Positions 42,001 through 50,164 are shown, numbered from the stretch's first letter. The stretch: 64,000 nt of DNA from Streptomyces sp. NBC_00234 (GCF_036195325.1 NZ_CP108101.1:5704001-5768000); one strand, 5' to 3'. Notes: generated by a model not told the origin, from the sequence alone. Made by a program: numbers and translations.

Positions 42001-42852
42001 GTGGACCTGGACCGAGCCGAACTCGCCGACTTCCTGCGCCGCTGCCGCGCCCGTCTCGAACCCGCCACCGTCGGGCTCACGGCCGGTGCCCGGCGGCGTA
42101 CCCCCGGACTGCGGCGGGAGGAGGTGGCCCAGCTCACCGGGGCCTCCGTGGACCACTACACGCGCCTGGAACAGGGCCGCGGTTCGCGCCCCTCGCGTCA
42201 GATGCTCTCCGCGCTGGCCCGCGCGCTGCGGCTGAGCGAGGACGAGCGCGACCACCTGTTCCACCTGGCCGGGGAGGAGCCGCCGCGGGCCCGGCACGGC
42301 CCCACCCAGCACGTACGTCCCGGCCTGCTGCTGGTCCTCGACCGGCTGCACGACGCGCCCGCGCAGGTCTACAGCGACCGCGGCGAGCTCCTCGCGCAGA
42401 ACGCGATGGCGGTGGCCCTGTGCGGAGAGGTCGAGCCCGGCGAGAACCTGACCCGCCTGTGGTTCACCGTTCCGGCCGCGCGGCGCATCTTCCCGCCCGA
42501 GGACCACGCCGCCCACTCCCTCAGGCACGTCGCCGAGCTCCGCGCGGTGTTCGCGGCCCGGCCCGAGGACGCGCAGCTCGCCGCGCTGGTCAAGGAGCTG
42601 CGGGCGTCGAGCGAGGAGTTCGACGCCCTGTGGACGGAGCACCGGGTGGCGGTGCGGCGCGCCGAGACCAAGCGGTTCCTGCACCCGGTGGTCGGCCTGC
42701 TCGAACTGGGCTGCGAGGTCCTGCTCACCGCCGACCGCGGTCAGCGGCTGGTGATCCATACGGCCACGCCGGGCACCGAGACGTACGAGCGGCTGCGGCT
42801 GCTGCGGGTGGTCGGCCTGCAGAACTTCGGTCCCGTGGCCGGTCCGGCCTGA
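42001..42852 (+). CDS. XRE-family regulator with MmyB-type ligand domain
   Basis: A 283-residue transcription factor. The N-terminal helix-turn-helix (TPGLRREEVAQLTGASVDHYTRLEQGRGSRPS) is followed by an MmyB-like domain (residues about 110-275, with ENLTRLWFTVPAARRIFPPEDHAAHSLRHV), which binds fatty-acid-like ligands in characterised relatives. The GTG start has CATGCT six bases upstream and no Shine-Dalgarno sequence, fitting a leaderless transcript. Its stop codon lies inside a dispersed repeat relic. The neighbouring epimerase is the likely target. Confidence 0.85.
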   Translation: MDLDRAELADFLRRCRARLEPATVGLTAGARRRTPGLRREEVAQLTGASVDHYTRLEQGRGSRPSRQMLSALARALRLSEDERDHLFHLAGEEPPRARHGPTQHVRPGLLLVLDRLHDAPAQVYSDRGELLAQNAMAVALCGEVEPGENLTRLWFTVPAARRIFPPEDHAAHSLRHVAELRAVFAARPEDAQLAALVKELRASSEEFDALWTEHRVAVRRAETKRFLHPVVGLLELGCEVLLTADRGQRLVIHTATPGTETYERLRLLRVVGLQNFGPVAGPA

Positions 42853-42869
42853 TCCAGACGGGAGAACCT
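42844..42869. repeat. relic arm of the inverted-repeat element
   Basis: CCGGCCTGATCCAGACGGGA matches the right arm of the element at 11725-11750 with a few changes. It covers the last codons and stop of the MmyB-type regulator. Confidence 0.5.
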
Positions 42870-43009
42870 GGCCCTCACCCCCGCTGACCAGCGGCGATGC
42901 CTCGTGGCGGGGGCTTACGGGCGACGGCGGGCGGAGGTCCGCCGCGCCGGGTCCGTCTCAGATAGTAGGAAGTCCGAGTAATTGTGGAGACAGACCGGCC
43001 CGGCTGTCC

Positions 43010-43095
43010 TAGCTTTGTAGGAGCCGAACGACTCGCTCGATCAAGCGACTGGCGGTTGTGAGCGCGTGCCCCGTGCAGGTAACCCCTGCGGCACG
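43010..43095 (+). promoter_or_regulatory. probable promoter and structured leader of the 42-residue protein gene
   Basis: TAGCTT (43010-43015) is a plausible -10 box. The leader of about 155 bases then holds a nested hairpin at 43065-43095 (CGTGCC/GGCACG outside, GCAGG/CCTGC inside) and, at 43116-43162, degenerate repeats of GATCTCGAA. Upstream, GGTCCGTCTC and GAGACAGACC (about 42950-42996) form an imperfect inverted repeat. This accounts for the 326-base gap between the regulator and the small gene. Confidence 0.45.
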
Positions 43096-43178
43096 TACCC
43101 CGCCCCTTCCGGCGCCTCGAAATCCCGATCTCGAATCTCGATCTCGAAATCCTCGCGATCTCAAGGAGTCGATCCACC

Positions 43179-43307
43179 ATGGCCGAGACCACTGTCCGAC
43201 GCGTCCGCCACGCCCACCGCCCCACCGAGTCCGAGCGCAAGAACGCCGCCGCCGCACTCCAGCGGGCCCTCGACCGCAGGGACAACGGCGGCTCCACCGG
43301 CCACTGA
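43179..43307 (+). CDS. 42-residue basic protein
   Basis: A short gene encoding MAETTVRRVRHAHRPTESER and a helical, Ala-rich remainder ending in DNGGSTGH. AAGGAG lies ten bases before the ATG and codon use is strongly GC-biased, so it looks real despite its size. The protein is rich in Arg/His and may bind nucleic acid, but no family was recognised. It precedes leuB by 90 bases; leuB has its own apparent promoter. Confidence 0.7.
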   Translation: MAETTVRRVRHAHRPTESERKNAAAALQRALDRRDNGGSTGH

Positions 43308-43397
43308 GAGCCGGCCGGAGCACGCCCGCCCCGTGACACGCTGTCCGCCATGCGGACAGCGGATGTCATGGGATGGGACGACCAGTAGGGTGCCGAT

Positions 43398-44435
43398 ATG
43401 TCTCGCAGCATCAATCTCGCAGTGATCCCCGGTGACGGTATCGGCCAGGAGGTCGTGGCCCAGGGCCTCAAGGTCCTCAACGCTGTTCTCCCGCAGGATG
43501 TGAAGCTGGAGACCAAGGAGTACGACCTTGGCGCCCAGCGCTGGCACCGCACCGGTGACACCCTCCCGGACGCGGAGCTGGCAGCGCTCAAGAACCACGA
43601 CGCCATCCTGCTCGGCGCCATCGGCGACCCGTCGGTGCCGTCCGGAGTGCTGGAGCGCGGACTGCTTCTGAAGCTGCGTTTCGCCTTCGACCACTTCATC
43701 AACCTGCGCCCGTCGAAGCTCTTCCCGAACACCGCGACCCCGCTCGCCGGCCGCCCCGACATCGACTTCGTCGTCGTGCGCGAGGGCACCGAGGGCCCGT
43801 ACACGGGCAACGGCGGTTCGCTGCGCACGGGTACGGAGCACGAGGTCGCCACCGAGGTCAGCATCAACACCGCCTTCGGTGTCGAGCGCGTCGTCCGTGA
43901 CGCCTTCGAGCGGGCCAACGCCCGTCCGCGCAAGAAGCTGACGCTGGTCCACAAGAACAACGTCCTCGTGTACGCGGGCCACATGTGGAAGAACATCTTC
44001 GACAGGGTCGCGACCGAGTACCCCGAGGTCACCACCGACTACCTGCACGTCGACGCCGCGACGATCTTCTTCGTCACCCAGCCGGAGCGCTTCGACGTCA
44101 TCGTCACGGACAACCTCTTCGGTGACATCCTCACGGACCTGGCCGCCGCCGTGACCGGTGGTATCGGCCTCGCCGCCTCCGGCAACATCAACCCGACGGG
44201 CTCGTTCCCGTCGATGTTCGAGCCGGTCCACGGTTCGGCCCCCGACATCGCGGGCCAGGGCAAGGCCGACCCGACCGCCACGATCCTTTCCGTCGCCCTC
44301 CTGCTGCGTCACCTCGGCTACGAGACCGAGGCCGTGCGCATCGAGGACGCCGTCTCCGCCGATCTCGCGGAGCGCGACGGTGCTCGCACCACCGCCGAGA
44401 TCGGCGACGCCCTCGCGGTACGAGTAGCGAGCTGA
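43398..44435 (+). CDS. leuB: 3-isopropylmalate dehydrogenase
   Basis: Oxidative decarboxylation of 3-isopropylmalate in leucine synthesis, with NAD and Mg. The 345-residue protein belongs to the actinobacterial subgroup: NLAVIPGDGIGQEVV at the start, VVREGTEGPYTGNGG, the Lys of VHKNNVL, the Mg-binding Asp in IVTDNLFGDILTDL, and FEPVHGSAPDIAGQGKADP for NAD. TAGGGT lies six bases before the ATG without a Shine-Dalgarno sequence, so it is probably leaderless. Confidence 0.95.
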   Translation: MSRSINLAVIPGDGIGQEVVAQGLKVLNAVLPQDVKLETKEYDLGAQRWHRTGDTLPDAELAALKNHDAILLGAIGDPSVPSGVLERGLLLKLRFAFDHFINLRPSKLFPNTATPLAGRPDIDFVVVREGTEGPYTGNGGSLRTGTEHEVATEVSINTAFGVERVVRDAFERANARPRKKLTLVHKNNVLVYAGHMWKNIFDRVATEYPEVTTDYLHVDAATIFFVTQPERFDVIVTDNLFGDILTDLAAAVTGGIGLAASGNINPTGSFPSMFEPVHGSAPDIAGQGKADPTATILSVALLLRHLGYETEAVRIEDAVSADLAERDGARTTAEIGDALAVRVAS

Positions 44436-44452
44436 CCCGACGACTCCACTTC

Positions 44453-44486
44453 GAAGCCGCCGGGTCACGACGCACCCGGCGGCTTC
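44453..44486 (+). terminator. terminator after leuB
   Basis: A perfect 13-base stem (GAAGCCGCCGGGT and complement), eight-base loop, then TCTCCTTT. The 203 bases from here to ilvE show no other clear structure. Confidence 0.9.
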
Positions 44487-44689
44487 TCCTTTGCGGTCTC
44501 CGGGTGCCACCATCGACCCTGGACCGCAATCACGTCATTTCGCGCACGGCCACCCCCGGGAGATAATCGAACGCGGGGCCGTGGCTCGCGGCAATGCTCG
44601 GACGTCCTAAGACCTGTCTGATATCCGTCGGGCGGGAGCGGGCGTGAGCGCGGTCCATCACACACAAGACCGGTGAAGGACACGCACTC

Positions 44690-45790
44690 ATGACGACGCC
44701 CACGATCGAGCTCAAGCCCTCCTCGAACCCGCTGTCCGACGCGGAGCGCGAGGCGATCCAGGTCAACCCCGGATTCGGCCGCTATTTCACCGACCACATG
44801 GTGACGATCAGGTGGACCGAGGGCCGGGGCTGGCACGACGCCCAGCTGGTTCCTTACGGCCCGCTGTCCATGGACCCGGCCAACATGACGCTGCACTACG
44901 CGCAGGAGATCTTCGAGGGCCTCAAGGCGTACCGCCAGCCCGACGGCACCGTGGCCAGTTTCCGCCCCCAGGCCAACGCCGAGCGCTTCAAGCGCTCCGC
45001 GGCGCGGCTGGCCATGCCGGAGCTCCCGGTCGAGACGTTCATCGCGGCCTGTGACGCGCTGGTCCAGCAGGACAAGGCGTGGGTTCCGCAGCACGGCGGC
45101 GAGGAGTCCCTCTACCTTCGCCCGTTCATGATCGCGGCCGAGGTCGGTCTCGGCGTGCGGCCCGCCAACGAGTACCTCTTCATCGTCATCGCCTCGCCGG
45201 CCGGCGCGTACTTCCCGGGCGGCGTGAAGCCGGTCTCCATCTGGCTCTCCGAGAACCGTGTCCGCGCCGTCCCCGGCGGCATGGGCGACGCCAAGACCGG
45301 CGGCAACTACGCGGCGTCCCTGCTGGCCCAGGCCGAGGCCGCCGCGCAGGGCTGCGACCAGGTCGCCTACCTCGACGCCGTGGAGCACAAGTGGGTCGAG
45401 GAGCTCGGCGGGATGAACCTGTACTTCGTGTACGGGCAGGGGGACACGAAGCGCATCGTCACCCCCGAGCTCACCGGCTCGCTGCTCGCCGGTGTCACCC
45501 GCGACTCGCTGCTCAAGGTCGCCCGTGACCTCGGCTACGAGGCCGAGGAGGGCCGCGTCTCCATCGACCAGTGGAAGGCCGACACCGAGAACGGCACGCT
45601 GACCGAGGTCTTCGCCTGTGGCACCGCCGCCGTCATCACGCCCGTCGGCACCGTCAAGTCCGCGAACGGCGAGTGGACCCAGGGCGACGGCACGCCCGGC
45701 GAGGTCACGATGACCCTGCGCGGGCGTCTGCTGGACATCCAGCGCGGTATCGCCGAGGACACGCACGGCTGGATGCACCCGCTCGGCTAG
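44690..45790 (+). CDS. ilvE: branched-chain amino acid aminotransferase
   Basis: Last step of Val, Leu and Ile synthesis, a fold-type IV PLP enzyme. The 366-residue protein has GRYFTDHMVTIRW, LHYAQEIFEGLKAYR, the GAYFPGG segment, the PLP lysine in GDAKTGGNYAAS (about residue 203), and EVFACGTAAVITPVG near the end. Start chosen from family length; GTGAAGGAC lies upstream as a ribosome binding site. A large hairpin follows. Confidence 0.95.
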   Translation: MTTPTIELKPSSNPLSDAEREAIQVNPGFGRYFTDHMVTIRWTEGRGWHDAQLVPYGPLSMDPANMTLHYAQEIFEGLKAYRQPDGTVASFRPQANAERFKRSAARLAMPELPVETFIAACDALVQQDKAWVPQHGGEESLYLRPFMIAAEVGLGVRPANEYLFIVIASPAGAYFPGGVKPVSIWLSENRVRAVPGGMGDAKTGGNYAASLLAQAEAAAQGCDQVAYLDAVEHKWVEELGGMNLYFVYGQGDTKRIVTPELTGSLLAGVTRDSLLKVARDLGYEAEEGRVSIDQWKADTENGTLTEVFACGTAAVITPVGTVKSANGEWTQGDGTPGEVTMTLRGRLLDIQRGIAEDTHGWMHPLG

Positions 45791-45806
45791 GGTCTTTCGC
45801 TTCCTT

Positions 45807-45857
45807 GCCGCAGGCGCCGTACGGACCCGGACATCGGGCCCGTACGGCGCCTGCGGC
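45807..45857. terminator. terminator after ilvE
   Basis: A perfect 17-base stem (arms 45807-45823 and 45841-45857) with CCG/CGG pairing inside the loop. Confidence 0.85.
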
Positions 45858-45924
45858 GTATCCCGGTGGGGGAGGTATGCACCGGTGCCGGGGCACGCCG
45901 TTCGCGCCCTTGCCTGTCCCTAGA

Positions 45925-45941
45925 TTTGAGCATTGCTCAAA
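45925..45941. promoter_or_regulatory. upstream operator of the urease-like operon
   Basis: TTTGAGCATTGCTCAAA is a perfect 17-base palindrome (six-base arms, CATTG in the middle). It shares the form TTWGAGNNNTGCTCWAA with the second palindrome 67 bases downstream. Two sites of the same form before an operon that ends in a tetR gene suggest TetR operators. Confidence 0.7.
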
Positions 45942-45986
45942 GTAACCACCGAGAAACGCCATTCTTTGCTTCCCGCTCAGGGGTGA

Positions 45987-46013
45987 CCTGGTTAGAGTGA
46001 TGCTCTAACCAGG
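45987..46013. promoter_or_regulatory. second operator, next to the ribosome binding site of ureAB
   Basis: The core TTAGAGTGATGCTCTAA (45992-46008) is extended by CCTGG and CCAGG to a 27-base palindrome. It ends where the AGGAGG ribosome binding site begins. Protein binding here would block transcription, and the RNA form could also hide the ribosome binding site. Confidence 0.7.
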
Positions 46014-46025
46014 AGGTGTGGTGAC

Positions 46026-46712
46026 GTGAGACTGACCCCGACCGAGCGCGACCGGCTGCTGCTCTTCGGAGCCGCCGAACTGGCGCGGGCACGCAGGGCG
46101 CGTGGGCTGAGGCTCAACGTCCCCGAAGCGACCGCGCTCATCGCCGACACCGTCTGCGAGGCGGCCCGCGACGGGCGGCGGCTCGCGGAGGCCATCGAGG
46201 CCGCACGCGCCGTGCTGGGCCCCGACGACGTGCTGCCCGGTGTGGCGGACGTGGTCACCGAGGTGCATGTCGAGGCCGTCTTCGACGACGGTTCCCGGCT
46301 GGCGGTCGTGAGCGCGCCCATCGGAGGCCCGAGCCTCGGCGAGGGCGCTCCCGGCGCCGTACTGCCCGCTCCGGCGCACGCCGAGCCCGAACCGGCGCTG
46401 CGGCTGACCGTGCGCAACACCGCGACCGTCCCGGTCAGCGTCACCTCGCACTTCCACTTCTTCGAGGCCAACCCCCGGCTCGACTTCGACCGGGCCGCCG
46501 CCTACGGCATGCGGCTGTCGGTCCCCGCCGGATCGTCGGTCCGCTTCGACCCGGGCGGCGAGGCCGAGGTCGGCCTCGTGCCGATCGGCGGCGCACGGAT
46601 CGCGATCGGCTTCGCGGGCCTGGTCGACGGCCCGCTGGACGCGCCCGGCGCGAAGGAAGAGGCCCTGCGGCGCGCGGCGGCCTGTGGCTATCTCGGAGCG
46701 GAGGCCGCCTGA
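46026..46712 (+). CDS. ureAB: fused urease gamma-beta subunit
   Basis: A 228-residue fusion of the two small urease subunits. Residues 1-100 match UreA (MRLTPTERDRLLLFGAAELA, LNVPEATALIAD, GVADVVTEVHVEAVFDDGSRLAVV) and residues about 120-228 match UreB (VRNTATVPVSVTSHFHFFEANPRLDFDR, SVRFDPGGEAEVGLVPIGG). Fusions of this kind are known from some actinobacteria and Helicobacter. The GTG start has AGGAGG nine bases upstream. Its TGA overlaps the ureC ATG by one base, so the subunits are made together. Transcription is probably controlled by the two palindromes upstream. Confidence 0.92.
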   Translation: MRLTPTERDRLLLFGAAELARARRARGLRLNVPEATALIADTVCEAARDGRRLAEAIEAARAVLGPDDVLPGVADVVTEVHVEAVFDDGSRLAVVSAPIGGPSLGEGAPGAVLPAPAHAEPEPALRLTVRNTATVPVSVTSHFHFFEANPRLDFDRAAAYGMRLSVPAGSSVRFDPGGEAEVGLVPIGGARIAIGFAGLVDGPLDAPGAKEEALRRAAACGYLGAEAA

Positions 46713-48394
46713 TGGACCCCTACGAATACGCCTCGGTCCACGGCCCGCGCGCCGGTGACCGGGTCGTCCTCGGCGACTCCGGCCTGGTGGTGCGCGTCGA
46801 ATCGGACGCGCAGCGGCACGGCGACGAATTCCTGGCCGGATTCGGGAAGACCGCACGCGACGGGCTGCACCTGAAGGCAGCCGCCGTACGCGACACCTGC
46901 GACGTCGTCATCAGCAACGTCCTGGTCATCGACGCGGTCCTCGGCATCCGGAAGGTCTCCATCGGCATCCGTGAGGGCCGCATCCACGCGATCGGCCGGG
47001 CCGGCAACCCCGACACCCTCGACGGCGTCGACGTCGTCGTCGGCACCGGGACCAGCATCGTCTCCGGCGAGGGCATGATCGCGACGGCGGGCGCCGTGGA
47101 CACCCACGTCCATCTGCTCTCGCCGCGCATCATGGAGGCTTCCCTCGCCTCCGGCGTCACGACCGTCATCGGGCAGGAGTTCGGCCCGGTGTGGGGGGTC
47201 GGCGTCAACTCGCCGTGGGCCCTGCGCCACGCCTTCAACGCCTTCGACGCCTGGCCGGTCAACATCGGCTTCCTGGCCCGCGGTTCCTCCTCCGACGGTG
47301 CGCCCCTGGTGGAGGCGCTCGCCGAGGGCGGGGCGTCCGGCTTCAAGGTCCACGAGGACATGGGCGCCCACACCCGTGCGCTCGACACGGCCCTGCGGGT
47401 GGCCGAGGAGCACGACGTCCAGGTCGCCCTGCACAGCGACGGGCTGAACGAATGCCTGTCCGTCGAGGACACCCTGAGCGTCCTGGACGGCCGGACGATC
47501 CACGCCTTCCACATCGAGGGCTGCGGTGGCGGACACGTACCGAACGTCCTCAAGATGGCGGGCGTCCCCAACGTCATCGGCTCCTCCACCAACCCGACCC
47601 TGCCCTTCGGCCGGGACGCGGTCGCCGAGCACTACGGGATGATCGTCTCCGTACACGACCTCAAGACGGACCTGCCCGGTGACGCGGCGATGGCACGGGA
47701 CCGGATCAGGGCCGGCACGATGGGCGCCGAGGACGTGCTGCACGACCTGGGCGCGATCGGTATCACCTCCTCCGACGCCCAGGGGATGGGCCGCGCGGGC
47801 GAGACCGTGCGCCGCACCTTCGCGATGGCCGGGAAGATGAAGGCGGAGCTGGGTCCGCTGGAAGGCGACGGCCCCCACGACGACAACGCCCGGGTCCTGC
47901 GCTACATGGCCAAACTCACGATCAACCCGGCCCTCGCGCACGGCCTCGCGCACGAGATCGGCTCGATCGAGGTGGGCAAGCTCGCCGACATCGTGCTGTG
48001 GAAGCCGCAGTTCTTCGGGGCGAAGCCACAGCTCGTCCTGAAGTCGGGCTTCCCCGCGTACGGCGTGACGGGCGACCCCAACGCCGCCACCGACACCTGC
48101 GAACCGCTGGTCCTGGGACCGCAGTTCGGGGCGTACGGAACCACGCCGGCGGACATCTCGGTGGCCTTCGTGGCGAAGGCGGCGACCGAGCTGGGTTCCG
48201 ACCTGATGCCCACCCGGCGCCGCAGGGTCGCCGTGCGCGGCACCCGGGGGATCGGCCCCGCGGACCTGCGCCTCAACTCCCGGATCGGCGCGGTGGGTGT
48301 GGACGCGAAGAGCGGTCTGGTCACGCTCGACGGCGCTCCCGTGCGCTCCGAGCCGGCCGACTCGGTCTCCCTCAACCGCCTCTACTTCCTCTGA
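46712..48394 (+). CDS. ureC: urease alpha-like amidohydrolase with altered active-site flap
   Basis: A 560-residue catalytic subunit. Nickel ligands of urease are all present: His132 and His134 (DTHVH), Lys212 for carbamylation and His214 (GFKVHED), His241 (ALHSD), His267 (FHIEGCGGGH) and Asp355 (SSDAQGMGR). The flap differs: canonical enzymes read MVCHHLD with catalytic Cys and His, while this protein reads MIVSVHDL (310-317), so the Cys is missing and the His displaced. No ureD, E, F or G genes are in the window. It may be a slow urease, depend on accessory proteins made elsewhere, or act on a different urea-type substrate such as N-carbamoylputrescine. That last idea is inference from the adjacent agmatine deiminase. 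Confidence 0.88.
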   Translation: MDPYEYASVHGPRAGDRVVLGDSGLVVRVESDAQRHGDEFLAGFGKTARDGLHLKAAAVRDTCDVVISNVLVIDAVLGIRKVSIGIREGRIHAIGRAGNPDTLDGVDVVVGTGTSIVSGEGMIATAGAVDTHVHLLSPRIMEASLASGVTTVIGQEFGPVWGVGVNSPWALRHAFNAFDAWPVNIGFLARGSSSDGAPLVEALAEGGASGFKVHEDMGAHTRALDTALRVAEEHDVQVALHSDGLNECLSVEDTLSVLDGRTIHAFHIEGCGGGHVPNVLKMAGVPNVIGSSTNPTLPFGRDAVAEHYGMIVSVHDLKTDLPGDAAMARDRIRAGTMGAEDVLHDLGAIGITSSDAQGMGRAGETVRRTFAMAGKMKAELGPLEGDGPHDDNARVLRYMAKLTINPALAHGLAHEIGSIEVGKLADIVLWKPQFFGAKPQLVLKSGFPAYGVTGDPNAATDTCEPLVLGPQFGAYGTTPADISVAFVAKAATELGSDLMPTRRRRVAVRGTRGIGPADLRLNSRIGAVGVDAKSGLVTLDGAPVRSEPADSVSLNRLYFL

Positions 48395-48464
48395 CCCGCG
48401 CCCCCTTCGCGCACATCCCTTTCGTACACGCCCGTACGAGACACGTCCCTTGGAGTACGACGAC

Positions 48465-49505
48465 ATGACCTTCCGTATGCCGCCCGAGTGGGCCCCGCAC
48501 GAGCGGACCTGGATGGCGTGGCCGGGCCCCAACGTCACCTTCTCCGGTGACGACCTCGCCGCGTCCCGCGCGGCGTGGGCCTCGGTCGCCCGGGCCGTAC
48601 GCCGCTTCGAGCCGGTGACCATGGTCGTCGGCCCCGGCCAGTCCGAGGAGGCCCGCGGCCTGCTCGGCCCGGACATCGAGCTCGTCGAGCGCGAGCTGGA
48701 CGACGCCTGGATGCGCGACATCGGTCCCACCTTCGTCACCGACGGCACCCGGCTGGCGGCCGTCGGCTGGGTGTTCAACGGCTGGGGCGCACAGGACTGG
48801 GCCACCTGGGAGCACGACGCGAAGATCGCCGGCCATGTCGCGGACCTCGCGGGCGTCCCCGTGCACAGCTCGCCCCTGGTCAACGAGGGCGGCGGCATCC
48901 ACGTCGACGGCGAGGGCACCGTCCTGCTCACCGAGACCGTGCAGCTCGGCCCCGAGCGCAACCCGCAGTGGACCAAGGCGGAGGTCGAGGCGGAGATCCA
49001 CGCCAGGCTCGGCACCACGAAGGCGATCTGGCTGAAGCGCGGCCTGACCGGCGACTACCCGCCGCACGGCTACGGCACCCTCGGCCATGTCGACATCGTC
49101 GCCGCCTTCGCGGCCCCCGGCGTCGTCGTCGCCCACACCCAGCCGGACCCGTCCCACCCCGACCACGCGCTCTGCGAGGAGAACGTGGCGATGCTCAGGT
49201 CGCAGACGGACGCCCGTGGCCGGGCCCTGGAGGTCGTCGAGGTCCCGGCCCCGACGGTGGTGCGGGACGAGGACGGCCAGTGGGTCGACTACTCCTACAT
49301 CAACCACTACCTCTGCAACGGCGGCGTACTGCTGTGCGCCTTCGACGACCCGCGCGACGAGCACGCCGCGGGCATCTTCCGCCGTCTCCACCCCGGCCGT
49401 ACGGTCGAGCTGGTGGACGCCCGGACGATCTTCGCGGGCGGCGGCGGCATCCACTGCATCACGCAGCAGCAGCCGGCCGTCACAGCTGAGCGGCCGATCC
49501 GGTAG
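48465..49505 (+). CDS. aguA: agmatine deiminase
   Basis: A 346-residue penta-alpha/beta-propeller guanidino hydrolase converting agmatine to N-carbamoylputrescine and ammonia. The family motifs are intact: WMRDIGP (82-88), NEGGGIHVDG (140-149), the catalytic His of GHVD (208), and the nucleophilic Cys331 in GGGGIHCITQQ. The ATG has TTGGAG at workable spacing. It is 70 bases after ureC with no terminator between, so it is probably in the same operon. No N-carbamoylputrescine amidohydrolase (AguB-like) gene follows, which leaves that step open. Confidence 0.92.
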   Translation: MTFRMPPEWAPHERTWMAWPGPNVTFSGDDLAASRAAWASVARAVRRFEPVTMVVGPGQSEEARGLLGPDIELVERELDDAWMRDIGPTFVTDGTRLAAVGWVFNGWGAQDWATWEHDAKIAGHVADLAGVPVHSSPLVNEGGGIHVDGEGTVLLTETVQLGPERNPQWTKAEVEAEIHARLGTTKAIWLKRGLTGDYPPHGYGTLGHVDIVAAFAAPGVVVAHTQPDPSHPDHALCEENVAMLRSQTDARGRALEVVEVPAPTVVRDEDGQWVDYSYINHYLCNGGVLLCAFDDPRDEHAAGIFRRLHPGRTVELVDARTIFAGGGGIHCITQQQPAVTAERPIR

Positions 49506-49546
49506 AACGTACGGGTGAACGAGATGCTCCGCGCGCCGGCCGCCGC

Positions 49547-50164
49547 ATGACCCCGCCCCCCGCCCGCCGGCGCAACATCGCCCCGCCCCGGGAGGCCGTG
49601 CTCGTCGCGGCCATGGCCACCATCGCCGAGCGCGGGCTCGACGGGCTGACCATGGCCGGGCTCGGGCGCGAGGTCGGGATGAGCAGCGGGCACCTCCTCT
49701 ACTACTTCCGGACCAAGGACGAGCTGCTCCTCCAGACCCTGGAATGGAGCGAGGGCCGCCTCGGCGTCGAGCGCGGCACCCTGCTCTCCCGGCAGGCGCC
49801 CGCCGCCGAGCGGCTCGACGCCTACGTCGATCTGTACGTCCCGCAGGGGCCGCGAGACCCCCACTGGACGCTCTGGCTGGAGGTCTGGAACCGCTCGCAG
49901 AGCGCGGACGCCGACGCGCGCGGACGCCAGGCCGCCATCGAGGGGGCCTGGCACCGGGACCTGGTGGCGCTCCTGGCCGAGGGGATCTCGCGGGGCGAGT
50001 TCCGTTCCGTGGACCCGGACCGTTTCGCCTCCCGGCTGCGGGCGCTGCTCGACGGATTCAGCGTCCATGTCGCGGTCGGCATACCGGGGACGGGACGCGA
50101 GCAGGTCCTCTCCCACGTGCGGGAGTTCCTGCGGGAGGCGCTGCTTCCCGCTGCCGGGCCGTGA
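49547..50164 (+). CDS. TetR-family regulator of the urease-like operon
   Basis: A 205-residue repressor with an N-terminal helix-turn-helix (LTMAGLGREVGMSSGHLLYYFRTKDELL) and a BetI-type C-terminal ligand domain (LWLEVWNRSQSADADARGRQ). BetI-type members often sense choline, amines or polyamine-like ligands, which would fit agmatine or putrescine; that is inference. It is last in the operon, 41 bases after the deiminase gene. No Shine-Dalgarno sequence precedes its ATG; an 11-codon frame from the GTG at 49515 ends in ATGA over it and might provide coupling. Confidence 0.85.
   Translation: MTPPPARRRNIAPPREAVLVAAMATIAERGLDGLTMAGLGREVGMSSGHLLYYFRTKDELLLQTLEWSEGRLGVERGTLLSRQAPAAERLDAYVDLYVPQGPRDPHWTLWLEVWNRSQSADADARGRQAAIEGAWHRDLVALLAEGISRGEFRSVDPDRFASRLRALLDGFSVHVAVGIPGTGREQVLSHVREFLREALLPAAGP

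Noticed and set aside
44592..44646. Short frame upstream of ilvE (MLGRPKTCLISVGRERA) as an attenuation leader
   Set aside because: It lacks a run of branched-chain codons, has no ribosome binding site, and no terminator lies between it and ilvE.
46026..48394. Calling ureAB-ureC an ordinary complete urease operon
   Set aside because: No accessory genes are present and the catalytic flap residues of UreC are changed, so urea hydrolysis cannot be assumed.
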